A stretch of DNA of 64,000 bases from Pseudarthrobacter siccitolerans (GCF_030823375.1 NZ_JAUSXB010000001.1:2170001-2234000), one strand, 5' to 3'; shown: positions 45,349 to 57,150, counted from the stretch's first letter. Notes: generated by a model not told the origin, from the sequence alone. A program made the numbers and translations.

Positions 45349-46032
45349 GTGAACCACCAGGATGTCCCGCCCAAACCGAGCTCGCCACCCACCGCCGGCC
45401 TCCCGCGGGTCCCCGCCGCTGAGTACGGCGTACCGGCGGCCGAGCCGCCGGCACGGAACCAGGGCCAGGTTCACCACCCCCAGGGGCCGGGCGATGGCCG
45501 GAGGCAGGGAAACCGGCGGATCCTCTGGAAGGCATTCTTCGCCGTCGTCCTGCTCGTGGTCATCGGGTCGCTGGTGTGGCTCGTCCTGTGGCTGAACTCC
45601 AGTGGGGATCCCGAAGCCTCAGAAGGTGCCGGCCGGGGAGTGCTGGAAACAACCGTCACGCCCCCGGCGACGCCACTGCCCCTGCCGCGGGAGGTGGAGC
45701 CTGCCGCCTATGCTCTGGGCGACTGCTTCACGGACTTTGACCCCGAAGCGCTGAAATCCACGGTGGTGCCCTGCGACACCGGCCACTCCGCCCAGCTGGT
45801 TGCGGTGTTCCGCTACCCGGAAGAGGTCGAATATCCCGGCGCGGAAGCGCTCAAAGCCAAAGCCCTGGAAGCGTGCCAGGCGGCAAAACTCGGGCCGGCC
45901 GCGGAGCAATTCACCTTGAACTACGAGCGGAGCTTTCCCAGCTCCACCAGCTGGGGGTCAGGAGATCGACGACTGGACTGCTACGTGACGTCCCCCGGCG
46001 GGAACAACGTTAACGCGAGCGTGCTGCCCTAG
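45349..46032 (+). CDS. Single-span membrane protein with septum-formation-like outer domain
   Basis: 227 aa from GTG 45349, nine bases after AGGAGG; the ATG at 45340 touches the ribosome site. A Pro-rich cytoplasmic head, one span (ILWKAFFAVVLLVVIGSLVWLVLWL), then an outer domain: YALGDCFTDFDPEALKSTVVPCDTGHSAQLVAVF...CQAAKL...LDCYVTSPGG, matching the Cys-rich septum-formation (DUF4190-associated) domain in which CDxxHxAxxVAVF recurs. Probably extracytoplasmic; role inferred only from the domain name. Confidence 0.78.
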   Translation: MNHQDVPPKPSSPPTAGLPRVPAAEYGVPAAEPPARNQGQVHHPQGPGDGRRQGNRRILWKAFFAVVLLVVIGSLVWLVLWLNSSGDPEASEGAGRGVLETTVTPPATPLPLPREVEPAAYALGDCFTDFDPEALKSTVVPCDTGHSAQLVAVFRYPEEVEYPGAEALKAKALEACQAAKLGPAAEQFTLNYERSFPSSTSWGSGDRRLDCYVTSPGGNNVNASVLP

Positions 46033-46082
46033 TACTTTTGCAGCACCCGGGCAGCACGCCCCGCTTTCGAGCCCCGCTTCGG

Positions 46083-46113
46083 CGGACCTGGTCTTTCCCG
46101 CGGACCTGGTCTT
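46083..46113. repeat. 18-bp-period direct repeat in the clpB 3' region
   Basis: CGGACCTGGTCTT at 46083-46095 and 46101-46113 with GACCTGGTC again at 46141. It lies between the convergent membrane-protein gene and clpB. Confidence 0.5.
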
Positions 46114-46125
46114 CTGGCCGAGCCC

Positions 46126-48801
<2,676 letters not shown>

Positions 48802-48835
48802 AGAGAGCTCCTTTCGGGGGTTATTCGATCTTAGG

Positions 48836-48856
48836 GTTGAGTCTACTACGCTCAAC
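48836..48856 (-). promoter_or_regulatory. HAIR box (HspR operator) of clpB
   Basis: Plus strand GTTGAGT-N7-GCTCAAC; the HspR consensus is CTTGAGT-N7-ACTCAAG. Spacing is exact and arms are inverted with few changes. It lies 35 bp before the clpB start, where HspR would block the promoter until heat shock. Confidence 0.85.
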
Positions 48857-49009
48857 TTTAGATGGGGTGCTATTTATTTCCTGTTTGCCCACAGCGAACC
48901 AGGGACAAAACCCGCCCGAAGAAATCCGTTTCCAACCCGACCGGTTCACTCTAGGATCGCCTTGTGACCGGGGCAATGGTGCCGCCGGCATTGGGAGACG
49001 GGACTGGCA

Positions 49010-49345
49010 ATGAAGAAGTTTGTTGTTCTCTATAACGCACCACAATCGGCCCAGGCGCAGATGGCCGAGAGCACGCCCGAAGCCGCCCAGGAGGGAATGA
49101 AGGCCTGGACGGCATGGGCCGAACGGGCCGGCGAAGGAATCGTGGATATGGGCACGCCACTCGGGGAAGGGAAGGAAATTACAGCCAACGGCACGTCGGG
49201 TACCAACACGGGATTGGGCGGCTACACGATCCTCCAGGCCGACGATCTGGCCGGGGCCGAGGCGCTCCTCGACGGGCACCCCCACCTCATGATGCCGGGC
49301 GCCAGCATCCAGGTGTACGAATCACTCGATATCCCGGGCATGTAA
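49010..49345 (+). CDS. YCII-related domain protein
   Basis: 111 aa. Dimeric alpha/beta-barrel YCII fold: MKKFVVLYNAPQSAQAQMAESTPEAAQEGMKAWTAWAERAG, TSGTNTGLGGYTILQADDLAGAEALLDGHPHL. YciI-like proteins bind small ligands or act as enzyme modules; function unknown here. Single gene followed by a terminator. Confidence 0.85.
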   Translation: MKKFVVLYNAPQSAQAQMAESTPEAAQEGMKAWTAWAERAGEGIVDMGTPLGEGKEITANGTSGTNTGLGGYTILQADDLAGAEALLDGHPHLMMPGASIQVYESLDIPGM

Positions 49346-49388
49346 GCCGGCAGCCAGCCACAGCACCGCAGTCAAGGCCCAAAAGAAA

Positions 49389-49423
49389 CCGGCGGGCGGC
49401 TCCCCCCAGAAGCCGTCCGCCGG
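49389..49423 (+). terminator. Terminator after the YCII gene
   Basis: 13-bp stem CCGGCGGGCGGCT / AGCCGTCCGCCGG (one G-U) around a 9-nt loop, 43 bp past the stop, also placed to serve the convergent modC. Confidence 0.75.
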
Positions 49424-49508
49424 GTCCTTATCCGCCCATTCGGGACTTTACCGCTATTCGTGGTGCTTGTCAGCAGATGTGACTACTTTTGTAATGTCCG
49501 TGGGCGGC

Positions 49509-50627
49509 TTAGGCCGGGTACACCGCCACGGAGGTTGCTTTCACCACGAAGTGCACTGTGAGGCCGGGGACCAACCCCAGGTCTGCGGAGGCGGCGGGCG
49601 TGATGTCGGCCGCGAGGCTTCCTGCCCTGACCCGGATGAAGTCGCCGTGCGGTTCAAGATCGGTGATGGTCACCTCGAACGAATTGCGCGGACTGCCGTG
49701 GGCGTCATCGAGGAACACGGACACGGCCGACGGCGGGAACACTGCCACCGCCGCCCCCTCACCTTCGTCTGTCCGCGGGCGGTCCTCCAAGCGCCGGTCC
49801 TCCATAGGCCGGCCCTCAGGTTGCCGGTCTTCCAGGTGCCGGTCCTCCCTAAGGCCGGCAACCGCCCAGCCCTCGGCGGTCCTGATCCCGTCGCCTTCGA
49901 ACGTCCCGGCCATCAGGTTCAACCCCGCCAGCCCTGCCGCGAACGTGCTGCGCGGCCGCTGGAGCACTTCCCGCGTGGGGCCCTCCTCTGAAATCCTGCC
50001 GTTCTCGAGGATGACAACGCGGTCCGCCAGCATCAGGGCGTCCAGGACGTCGTGCGTGATGATGATGGCCTGCCGGCCCGTGAGGACCCGCTTGAGCAGC
50101 CGGCGGAGAAGCGGCGCCGAGTGGATATCCAGCGCCGCCATGGGTTCGTCCAGGAGAAGCAACGCGGGGTCCGCGGCGAGGGCCCGGGCAATGGCAACGC
50201 GCTGGGCCTGGCCGCCGGAGAGCTTACCGGGGCGCCTGGCCTGAAGGTCAAGGGCGTCCACCTCGGCGAGCCAGCCCAAGGCCTCTGCCTTGGCTTGCTT
50301 CCTCGGCACACCCGCACTGCGCGGCCCGAAAGCCACGTTGTCCACTGCGCTAAGATGCGGGAACAGCAGGGGCTCCTGGGCGAGCAGCGCGGTGCCCCGG
50401 TGGTGCGGCGGCGTCCACGCGCCCCGGCCAGCCGAAAGCTCGAAGAGGGTCCGCCCGTTGAGCTCGCCCCGGCCGCTGTCCGGCCGAAGCAGGCCTGAGA
50501 TCACGGACAGCAGTGTGGACTTACCGGCGCCGTTAGGACCCATCACGGCCACCGTCTCGGTGGATCCCAGCGTCAGGGCCACATCGAATCCCCGCCCGGC
50601 CACAGCTGCCTCAAGTGCGAACGTCAC
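49509..50627 (-). CDS. modC: Molybdate ABC transporter ATP-binding protein
   Basis: 372 aa. Walker [11 protein letters not shown]-loop [13 protein letters not shown], signature [16 protein letters not shown], Walker [13 protein letters not shown] and H-loop ITHD are intact. A C-terminal TOBE/Mop region ([23 protein letters not shown]) binds oxyanion. Between them about 30 charged residues form a five-residue repeat ([25 protein letters not shown]) coded by 15-bp tandem repeats. Energises molybdate uptake. Overlaps modB by 4 bp. Confidence 0.95.
   Translation of the reverse strand: MTFALEAAVAGRGFDVALTLGSTETVAVMGPNGAGKSTLLSVISGLLRPDSGRGELNGRTLFELSAGRGAWTPPHHRGTALLAQEPLLFPHLSAVDNVAFGPRSAGVPRKQAKAEALGWLAEVDALDLQARRPGKLSGGQAQRVAIARALAADPALLLLDEPMAALDIHSAPLLRRLLKRVLTGRQAIIITHDVLDALMLADRVVILENGRISEEGPTREVLQRPRSTFAAGLAGLNLMAGTFEGDGIRTAEGWAVAGLREDRHLEDRQPEGRPMEDRRLEDRPRTDEGEGAAVAVFPPSAVSVFLDDAHGSPRNSFEVTITDLEPHGDFIRVRAGSLAADITPAASADLGLVPGLTVHFVVKATSVAVYPA
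49781..49855. repeat. Five 15-bp tandem repeats inside modC
   Basis: Units beginning GGTCCTCC or GGCCCTC at 49781, 49796, 49811, 49826 and 49841, period 15 bp, so the frame is kept and five-residue repeats result. It lengthens the linker between the ATPase and TOBE domains. Confidence 0.85.
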
Positions 50628-51469
50628 GGGACGTCCCCGCCCGCTCCGGCAGCCGTCGTCGTCCGCTGGATCCCGAAAGTTATGCCTCCGCCGACGGGCC
50701 GCCGGTAGGCGAGTGCCACCACGCCCACTGCCACGGCCATCAACACCAGGGAAAGGGCGACGGCGGCGTCAGGGTCGGTTTCCCGCTGGAGGTAAATCTC
50801 CAGCGGCAGGGTCCGGGTCACCCCTTGGAGGCTGCCCGCGAAAGTCAGTGTGGCACCGAACTCGCCGAGGCTTCGGGCGAAGGCAAGTACCGCTCCGGAG
50901 GCCAGCCCGGGGAGCACCAGCGGGAGCGTGACGCGGCGGAAAACGCGGCCGGGCGAGGCCCCCAGGGTTGCCGCCACCGCTTCATACCGTTCGCCCCCGC
51001 TCCGCAGCGCCCCCTCCAGGCTGACCACGAGGAAGGGCAACGCCACAAACGTCTGGGCCAGGACCACGGCGGTGGTGGAAAAGGCGATCTGCAGGCCCAG
51101 AACCTCGAGGGTCCGGCCCAGGAGGCCCTGGCGGCCAAAGGTGTACAGGAGTGCGATGCCGCCGACCACCGGCGGCAGCACCAGCGGGAGCAGCACGAGG
51201 GAGCGCAGGAGGCCCTGCAGCCGGAACCTGCCCCGGGCCAGGACCAGGGCCAACGGCACCCCGAGAACGATGCACAGAACTGTGCTGGCCGTGGATGTGC
51301 GCAGGCTCAGGCCCAGGGCAGACAAGGCCGGGTCCGAGGTGACCAGGGGAAGGAAGTCTGCCCACTTCACCCTGGCAACCATCGCGAACAGGGGCAGGAC
51401 CACCAGCAGGGCGGCCAGGACGGCCACCATGTAGGTCCAGCGCGGAATGCTGCGGTAGGCGTGGCTCAT
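50624..51469 (-). CDS. modB: Molybdate ABC transporter permease
   Basis: 281 aa from ATG 51469 (AGGCGG upstream). Five or six spans and the permease EAA loop ([37 protein letters not shown]). [21 protein letters not shown] and [15 protein letters not shown] are typical ModB motifs. Works with ModA and ModC. 11 bp from modA. Confidence 0.95.
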   Translation of the reverse strand: MSHAYRSIPRWTYMVAVLAALLVVLPLFAMVARVKWADFLPLVTSDPALSALGLSLRTSTASTVLCIVLGVPLALVLARGRFRLQGLLRSLVLLPLVLPPVVGGIALLYTFGRQGLLGRTLEVLGLQIAFSTTAVVLAQTFVALPFLVVSLEGALRSGGERYEAVAATLGASPGRVFRRVTLPLVLPGLASGAVLAFARSLGEFGATLTFAGSLQGVTRTLPLEIYLQRETDPDAAVALSLVLMAVAVGVVALAYRRPVGGGITFGIQRTTTAAGAGGDVP

Positions 51470-51480
51470 GGTGTGCCGCC

Positions 51481-52284
51481 TCAAGGCCTGCTGCTGCCAA
51501 AGCCGGCTGCTGCCAGCACGTGTTGGCCCTGGGGGCCGGTCACGAGGTCAAGGAAGGCTTGCACCTTGGTGCTGTTCCTACTGTTGGCCAGCGCGGCGAT
51601 CGGGTAGCTGTTCACGGCTGCTGCGGCTTCAGGGAAGGGAACGGCTTCCACCTTTCCTGCGGCAGACTTGACGTCGGTGACGTAGACCAGCCCGGCGTCC
51701 GCTTCTCCGGAGATGACCTTTCCGAGCACGTCCGTCACGGAGTTTTCCTCGCTGACCGGGTTCAGATCCGTTCCCGCTTGCTGTTCGACGGCCGCCGCGG
51801 CGGCCCCGCAGGGGACCTGCCGGGCACACTGGACCAGCCGCGTTCCCGGCTTGGCGAGGTCAGAGAAAGAACGGATGCCTGCCGGGTTGCCAGGTGGGAC
51901 CGCTAGGGCGAGGGTGTTCGTGGCGAAAATGCGCGGCTCACCGTCCACCAGTCCAGCCTGCTGCAGCTTGTCCATGTTCCCCGTGTCCGCTGACGCGAAG
52001 ACGTCCGCCGGGGCACCCTGGCTGATCTGGGTTGCCAGATCAGCCGAGCCGGCGAAGCTGAGGGTGACGGTGGTGCCAGGGTGGCCGGCTTCGTACGTCT
52101 TTGCCAGCTCGGTGAAGCTGGCTTTGAGGGAGGCTGCGGCGAACACGGTCAGGGTATCCCCGGCGCCGCTGCTTCCGGCGGCCGAACCACCGGCAGTGGA
52201 GCATCCCGGCAGCCCCGCCAGCAATGCAAGGGCGGCCAACAGCCCGGCGAGTTTTTGGCTCTTCGACAACGCCACCTTGTTCAC
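51481..52284 (-). CDS. modA: Molybdate-binding lipoprotein
   Basis: 267 aa from GTG 52284, overlapping the preceding stop (GTGA); AAGG four bases before. Leader with lipobox LAGLPGC; then ModA fold: [86 protein letters not shown] and YPIAALANS. The AAASL and SGS-type loops bind molybdate or tungstate outside the membrane. Confidence 0.95.
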   Translation of the reverse strand: MNKVALSKSQKLAGLLAALALLAGLPGCSTAGGSAAGSSGAGDTLTVFAAASLKASFTELAKTYEAGHPGTTVTLSFAGSADLATQISQGAPADVFASADTGNMDKLQQAGLVDGEPRIFATNTLALAVPPGNPAGIRSFSDLAKPGTRLVQCARQVPCGAAAAAVEQQAGTDLNPVSEENSVTDVLGKVISGEADAGLVYVTDVKSAAGKVEAVPFPEAAAAVNSYPIAALANSRNSTKVQAFLDLVTGPQGQHVLAAAGFGSSRP

Positions 52285-52688
52285 AGCGCCTTGCCCTGCG
52301 GCGTTTCGATGATCACGGTGGTGGCCTTCACCACGGCGGTGGCCACGGAGCCGAGTTCCAGCCCCAGATCCCGCACGGCCTCGCTGCTCATCAGGGATAC
52401 CACCCGGAAGGGCCCGCACTGGAGCTCCACCTGTGCCATGACCTTGTCCATGGTGATACCGGTAACCAGGCCTACGAACCGGTTCCGCGCCGAACTGCCG
52501 TTACGGTGCGGATCGTCCGGCAACTGTGCGAGCTTCTGTGCATGCCGTGCCAGCTCCAGGCCATCCACGGCGAGGCGGCCCCCGTCGTCCTTCACCGGCG
52601 TCAGCGCGCCGTTGTCCATCCAGCGGCGCACGGTATCGTCGCTGACGCCGAGGAACCGGGCGGCCTCAGAAACGCGGATGATAGTCAT
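52281..52688 (-). CDS. HTH-Mop (ModE-like) molybdate-responsive regulator
   Basis: 135 aa from ATG 52688, with TACACT six bases before it (leaderless). The N-terminal excisionase/MerR-like HTH TIIRVSEAARFLGVSDDTVRRWMDNGAL is followed by a single TOBE/Mop domain (SARNRFVGLVTGITMDKVMAQVELQCGPFRVVSLMSSEAVRDLGLELGS). This combination differs from E. coli ModE, which has a LysR-type HTH and paired Mop domains. First gene of the mod operon, so it probably senses molybdate and regulates the operon. Confidence 0.85.
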   Translation of the reverse strand: MTIIRVSEAARFLGVSDDTVRRWMDNGALTPVKDDGGRLAVDGLELARHAQKLAQLPDDPHRNGSSARNRFVGLVTGITMDKVMAQVELQCGPFRVVSLMSSEAVRDLGLELGSVATAVVKATTVIIETPQGKAL

Positions 52689-52918
52689 AGGCCCAGTGTA
52701 GGGCGCAGGTACGGCAGGAAAAGCAAAAGTATGCCGCATCTCCGGGGAGCGTCACATCATGGATCCCCGCTGGAAGGACACCACCAGACTTCCTCCACGG
52801 CCGTCTACGTCGATCCGCCGCAATCCACTGGCCAAGGTGCGGCCCTGCCTTCCTTCGCCGGAATGAACTTCTTAGGATCTCCGTGTCCGTGCGCCGGAAA
52901 GGCGGGTAGATTCACCGC

Positions 52919-53620
52919 ATGGGGATACAGAAAGTCTGGGCCGGGATTGTTGAGTGGCTGAGGGCTAACGCACCAGTAACAGCCCGGACCATACGGGCCC
53001 CCGCACCCGAAGCACATATTCGTTCGTTTGAAGAGGCAGCCCCGAACGGGTGGCCCAAAGACGTGTCCACCCTCTATCGCCTCTTCGATGGCGCAGAACC
53101 ATCAACCGCAGGGTATATCTTCCCCAACTACCGGCCGCTCCCATTGAAAGAAGCCGGGAAAACGCGACAAATGATGCTCGACATCTGGGTGCGGGTCGTA
53201 GATGAAGCAAATGCCGTGGATGAACGCGGGAAGAGGTCGCCTCTTTACTTAAATCTGCGTGCCGCCCACGAAGCTCAAGGCGGTGCTCCTGCGCCCATGC
53301 ACCATGAACCTCACGACCGGGCACATGCTGAAGCTGCAGAGGCGGGCACCCGGGCCTCTATGTTTATCTCATCCTTCCTCCCGGTGGCAGACGATGGTTC
53401 CGGCGACTTTCTGTTCGTCGACCTCAGAAAGGGACGGCAGCATGGCTGCGTCAGCGAATATTTCAAGGAGGAGGCCGATTGGCGCCCGGCCATCTGGCCA
53501 TCTCTTGAAACTCTTTTGGCCGACACTCTGTTGAGCCTGCGGACCGGCCAACCTGCACTGTCCTTCATACCCACAGTTGCAGAGGGCAGGCTCAATTGGG
53601 GAATATTTCCGGGACGTTGA
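52919..53620 (+). CDS. SMI1/KNR4 (SUKH) family protein
   Basis: 233 aa. TAGATT lies six bases before the ATG (leaderless). The SMI1/KNR4 core: FEEAAPNGWPKDVSTLYRLFDGAEPS... IFPNYRPLPL, FLPVADDGSGDFLFVDL, SEYFKEEADWRPAIWPSLETLLADTLLSL. In bacteria this superfamily often gives immunity to polymorphic or contact-dependent toxins, but no toxin gene is adjacent, so it may be a lone copy. GC is lower than neighbours, consistent with transfer. Confidence 0.82.
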   Translation: MGIQKVWAGIVEWLRANAPVTARTIRAPAPEAHIRSFEEAAPNGWPKDVSTLYRLFDGAEPSTAGYIFPNYRPLPLKEAGKTRQMMLDIWVRVVDEANAVDERGKRSPLYLNLRAAHEAQGGAPAPMHHEPHDRAHAEAAEAGTRASMFISSFLPVADDGSGDFLFVDLRKGRQHGCVSEYFKEEADWRPAIWPSLETLLADTLLSLRTGQPALSFIPTVAEGRLNWGIFPGR

Positions 53621-53742
53621 GGTCCTCCCGGCCATGTGTTGCCGTTGGAAGGCCCGGAATGCCGGACTGATCGGACACGCCCGAGCCGCGCTAGGATCTT
53701 TTCAGCAAGCGTCCGCAGGCTCCGGAGCTCGGGAAGGATCAC

Positions 53743-54609
53743 TTGATATACATCGACCCGCCGCTCTGGCCTGCCCACGGAACACACTTTTCGCACCTGG
53801 TCTCGGACTCGTCATTGGAAGAACTGCACGATTTCGCTGCGGGCGCCGGTATCCCGGAGCGGGCATTCGACGGCGACCACTACGACGTGGCGGAGCGGCG
53901 CTACAACGATCTGGTGGCGGCCGGAGCGGTCCCCGTCGAGGCCCGGATCCTGGTTCGGAAACTGATCGCCAGCGGCCTGCGCATCCCGGCCCGCCAGCGG
54001 AACAAGTCGCTCAAGGTGCCGCTGTTCAACCGGTGGGAGGCCATCATGCCCAGGCACGACTCGCTCTTCCTGGACCTCCTGGACCGCTGGAGCGAGCCCC
54101 ACCGCAGGTACCACGGCTGCACCCACCTGCTCTCGGTCCTGGAAGCCCTCGATCTGCTGACCGATCCCGCCGACCCGCCCCGCACCGTGCTGCTGGCGGC
54201 CTGGTTCCACGACGCCGTCTACCGCGGAGTTGCGGGCCAGGATGAGGAGGAGTCGGCCCGGCTCGCGGAGGATCGGCTGGAAGCTGCCGGCCTTCCCGAC
54301 GCGGAGGTTGCCGAGGTGGCACGGCTGGTGCGGCTGACGTCCGACCACCGCCCGGAGCAAGGCGACGACGACGGCGCCCTCCTCTGCGACGCGGACCTTT
54401 CCGTCCTCGGCGGGGAACCTGGCGAATACGCCCGGTACGTGGCGGACGTCCGCCAGGATTATGCGCACATCGGCGACGCTGACTTCGCTGCCGGACGCGC
54501 CGACGTCGTACGCCAACTCCTGGAACTTGACCCCCTGTTCCACACAGGACGAGCCAAAGAGCTGTGGCAGGATGCGGCACACCGGAACCTGCTCGGGGAA
54601 CTGGCGTGA
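53743..54609 (+). CDS. DUF4031 - HD-domain fusion protein
   Basis: 288 aa from TTG 53743 after GGAAGG. Residues 1-90 match DUF4031 (MIYIDPPLWPAHGTHFSHLVSDSSLEELHDFA...ERRYNDLVAAGA). Residues about 100-288 are an HD-type hydrolase: HRRYHGCTHLLSVLEAL, AAWFHDAVYRG, ARLVRLTSDHRPEQGDDDG, LLCDADLSVLGG, with the metal-binding His/Asp residues. Perhaps a nucleotide or phosphate-ester hydrolase. Overlaps comB by 4 bp. Confidence 0.85.
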   Translation: MIYIDPPLWPAHGTHFSHLVSDSSLEELHDFAAGAGIPERAFDGDHYDVAERRYNDLVAAGAVPVEARILVRKLIASGLRIPARQRNKSLKVPLFNRWEAIMPRHDSLFLDLLDRWSEPHRRYHGCTHLLSVLEALDLLTDPADPPRTVLLAAWFHDAVYRGVAGQDEEESARLAEDRLEAAGLPDAEVAEVARLVRLTSDHRPEQGDDDGALLCDADLSVLGGEPGEYARYVADVRQDYAHIGDADFAAGRADVVRQLLELDPLFHTGRAKELWQDAAHRNLLGELA

Positions 54610-55415
54610 ACGCGCCCTACTCCAACCCACGCCACTCGGTCACCCCGAGCGCCGCCCACCGTCAACTGGACTACACCGTCCGGCTGGAATGGGGGCTCGA
54701 CGGCGCCCGGACCGTGGCGTCCGGGGCCGACCTCGCCGTGGTGGTGGACGTCCTGTCCTTCAGCACGTGCGTCAGCGTCGCCCTCGACCGGGGCGCCGAG
54801 GTTTTTCCCTTTCCGTGGAAGGACACCCGGGCGGAGGATTTCGCCGCGCATCACCACGCCCAGCTGGCTGGTCCCCGCAACGGCGGCGGGCTCAGCCTCT
54901 CCCCCGCCAGCTTCCGGGCCGCGGAATCCCTGGGGCGCGTGGTGCTGCCCTCGCCCAACGGCTCCGCGCTCTGCCACGAACTGGCAGGCGAAGTCCCGCT
55001 GGTGGCCGCCGTTTGCCTCCGCAACGCGGGGGCAACAGCGGATTGGGTGGCAGCGAACCTCCCGCCCGATGCCGTGATCGCCGTTATTGCCGCCGGCGAG
55101 CGGTGGCCGGACGGCACCCTCCGCCCGGCTGTGGAGGACCAGATCGGGGCGGGAGCGTTCATCGCCGGCCTCGCGGCTGCGGGCAAGGGCGGTTACGAGG
55201 CCGAAGTGGGCAGGCACGGCTACTCACCGGAGGCCATCGCAGCGGCGGCGGTGTTCGAGGCCGCAGAGCCCCGGCTCCGGGAGATGCTGCACGGATGTTC
55301 CAGTGGCCTTGAGTTGTCCGGTGCGGGCTACGCCGGCGACGTCGATATCGCTGCAGAGCTGGACGACAGCGACGCCGTGGCTATTCTGGCGGACGGGATG
55401 TTCAGTCCGCGCTGA
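54606..55415 (+). CDS. 2-phosphosulfolactate phosphatase family (ComB-like)
   Basis: 269 aa from GTG 54606, overlapping the previous TGA. ComB fold: LAVVVDVLSFSTCVSVALDRGAEVFPFPW, LSLSPASFR, VVLPSPNGSALC, VAAVCLRNAGATADWVA, VIAAGERWPDGTLRPAVEDQIGAGAF. The name reflects archaeal coenzyme M synthesis; in actinobacteria the substrate is unknown. Co-translated with the HD fusion protein, hinting at a shared phosphoester substrate. Confidence 0.85.
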   Translation: MNAPYSNPRHSVTPSAAHRQLDYTVRLEWGLDGARTVASGADLAVVVDVLSFSTCVSVALDRGAEVFPFPWKDTRAEDFAAHHHAQLAGPRNGGGLSLSPASFRAAESLGRVVLPSPNGSALCHELAGEVPLVAAVCLRNAGATADWVAANLPPDAVIAVIAAGERWPDGTLRPAVEDQIGAGAFIAGLAAAGKGGYEAEVGRHGYSPEAIAAAAVFEAAEPRLREMLHGCSSGLELSGAGYAGDVDIAAELDDSDAVAILADGMFSPR

Positions 55416-55525
55416 GCGTCCTTCTGTTTGCGGCTCCCCAGCCGGTGGATTGGCGTGGAGGGCTGCACTGCTGCCCCCGCTGTCAGCCCTTTACGGCTCC
55501 GCTGCGTGGATGCAACACTGCTCGG

Positions 55526-55912
55526 ATGACCCTGCGCATGCAAGCCATCAGCATTGATTCCATCGATCCGAAAGTGCCCGCGGACTTCTGGGAAAAGGCG
55601 CTGGGGTGGCGCCGCACCTACGAGGCAGACGACGAGATTGCGCTCGAGCCGCCGGCGGGCAGCCCCGAAGACGGCGTGTCCCCTGACCTGCTGTTCCTCA
55701 AAGTGCCCGAGCGCAAGGAGGTCAAGAACAGGCTTCACCTGGACCTGCGGCCTGAAGACCAGGACGCGGAAGTGGCGCGGCTGGAAACGCTTGGCGCCCG
55801 GCGCGTTTCAGTCGGCCAGGGGCCGGACGTCACCTGGGTGGTGATGGCGGATCCGGACGGGAACGAATTCTGCATCCTGCGGGCGCTGCGGCCCGATGAA
55901 TTGACGGGCTAA
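55526..55912 (+). CDS. VOC-superfamily (glyoxalase-like) protein
   Basis: 128 aa from ATG 55526; AACACT six bases upstream suggests a leaderless mRNA. Two beta-alpha-beta-beta-beta modules: AISIDSIDPKVPADFWEKALGW, LLFLKVPERKEVKNRLHLDL and a closing VVMADPDGNEFCILRA, typical of actinobacterial VOC proteins. Substrate unknown. Confidence 0.85.
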   Translation: MTLRMQAISIDSIDPKVPADFWEKALGWRRTYEADDEIALEPPAGSPEDGVSPDLLFLKVPERKEVKNRLHLDLRPEDQDAEVARLETLGARRVSVGQGPDVTWVVMADPDGNEFCILRALRPDELTG

Positions 55913-55978
55913 ACCCTTCGGGTGAACCCGGCAGCAGCTCCGCCTATCCCCCGGCAGCAGCTCTGCGTATCCGCGGCG

Positions 55979-56401
55979 TCACGGCCCGCGGCACCATCCC
56001 CACCGGTACGTCGCCACAAACGGCGCGCTCGTAGGCACGATCTGCTTGCCCAGCGGCATCAAGGACACCGGGATGAGCTTCAGGTTGGCGATGGCCAGCG
56101 GGATGCCGATGATGGTGACGGCCATGGCGAACGCGGTGACCACGTGGCCGATCGCGATCCAGATGCCGGCCACCAGCAGCCAGATCACGTTGCCCAGCAG
56201 CGAGAACACGCCGGTGCCGCCGGGCTTGTCCACCACCATGCGCCCGAACGGCCACAGTGTGTAGGCCGCGATCCTGAACGAGGCGATGCCCCACGGGATG
56301 GTGACGATCAGCAGGCAGCAGATCACACCCGCCGCGAAGTAGCCCAGCGCAAGCCAGAAGCCGCCGAAAACCAGCCAGATGATGTTGAGCAGTGTCTTCA
56401 T
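55979..56401 (-). CDS. yccF: YccF-domain inner membrane protein
   Basis: 140 aa from ATG 56401; CACAAT six bases upstream. Two YccF repeats: NIIWLVFGGFWLALGYFAAGVICCLLIVTIPWGIASFRIAAYTLWPFG and NVIWLLVAGIWIAIGHVVTAFAMAVTIIGIPLAIANLKLIPVSLMPLG. Four membrane helices; transport or stress role unknown. Confidence 0.92.
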   Translation of the reverse strand: MKTLLNIIWLVFGGFWLALGYFAAGVICCLLIVTIPWGIASFRIAAYTLWPFGRMVVDKPGGTGVFSLLGNVIWLLVAGIWIAIGHVVTAFAMAVTIIGIPLAIANLKLIPVSLMPLGKQIVPTSAPFVATYRWGWCRGP

Positions 56402-56461
56402 CCACCCATTGTGCACCGGAGGCTCTGACAAAAGGATGGGGGCCTGCCCTGACCGGCCCCT

Positions 56462-56525
56462 GAACTCTGATGGATTTGGACTATGAGCGAATTGAACTGT
56501 GACGAATTTGAACTCTGACGGATTT
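56462..56525. repeat. Four 16-bp tandem repeats beside trpF
   Basis: Units at 56462, 56478, 56494 and 56510 with consensus GAACTCTGACGGATTT, exact period 16. AT-rich relative to surroundings. Ends 11 bp before the trpF stop codon side (the gene ends at 56536). Confidence 0.8.
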
Positions 56526-56535
56526 TAGAATGCGG

Positions 56536-57150
56536 CTAGACCGGCGCGTCAGCACCTTTTGCCGAATGCACAAAGGCGCGGATTTTAGCCAGGTCCTTCA
56601 CGCCGCGCGATGCTTCAACACCCGAGGAAACGTCAACACCCCAGGCATGGGCTGCCCTTGAGGCCCCGCCAACGTTCACCGGGTCCAGTCCCCCGGCCAG
56701 GAGCCAGTGCCGCCCTTGGAGTGCAGGCAGCGCGGCAACGGAGGCGTAGTCCCAGGCTTCACCCGAGCCGGGCACCGCGGCATCGATCAGCAGAAGGTCC
56801 TCGCCCCAGTCCTCAAACTCCTCCGGAGCGGCACCCATGGTGACAGCCCTGATCAGCTTCATGCCGGCGTCGTGCACCATGGCCACGTCCTGGCGGGACC
56901 GCGGGCCGTGCAATTGGATCCATTCCAGCCCTGCCGCCCTGGCGATAGCGACGGCGTCGGCCACCGGTTCGTGCCGGAATACCCCGATCGGCGAAACCCC
57001 CGCGGGGACAGCTGCCAGCAAGGAGGACGCCTGCGACGGCGACACCACGCGGGGACTGGCGGTGAGGACGAAACCGACGGCGTCAGCGCCGGCCTCTACT
57101 GCCTCGCGGACTGATTCAGCCGTACTGAGACCACACACTTTGACGAACAT
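56536..57150 (-). CDS. trpF: Phosphoribosylanthranilate isomerase
   Basis: 204 aa, ATG 57150 after GAAGGAGCC. TIM barrel: MFVKVCGLSTAESVREAVEAGADAVGFVLTASPR with catalytic Cys7 (KVCGL), IGVFRHEP, IQLHGPRSRQDV, LLIDAAVPGSGEAWDY (catalytic Asp), WLLAGGLDPVNV and GVDVSSGVEASRGVKD. Isomerises PRA in tryptophan synthesis. It stands apart from any trp operon. Four 16-bp repeats follow its stop. Confidence 0.95.
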   Translation of the reverse strand: MFVKVCGLSTAESVREAVEAGADAVGFVLTASPRVVSPSQASSLLAAVPAGVSPIGVFRHEPVADAVAIARAAGLEWIQLHGPRSRQDVAMVHDAGMKLIRAVTMGAAPEEFEDWGEDLLLIDAAVPGSGEAWDYASVAALPALQGRHWLLAGGLDPVNVGGASRAAHAWGVDVSSGVEASRGVKDLAKIRAFVHSAKGADAPV

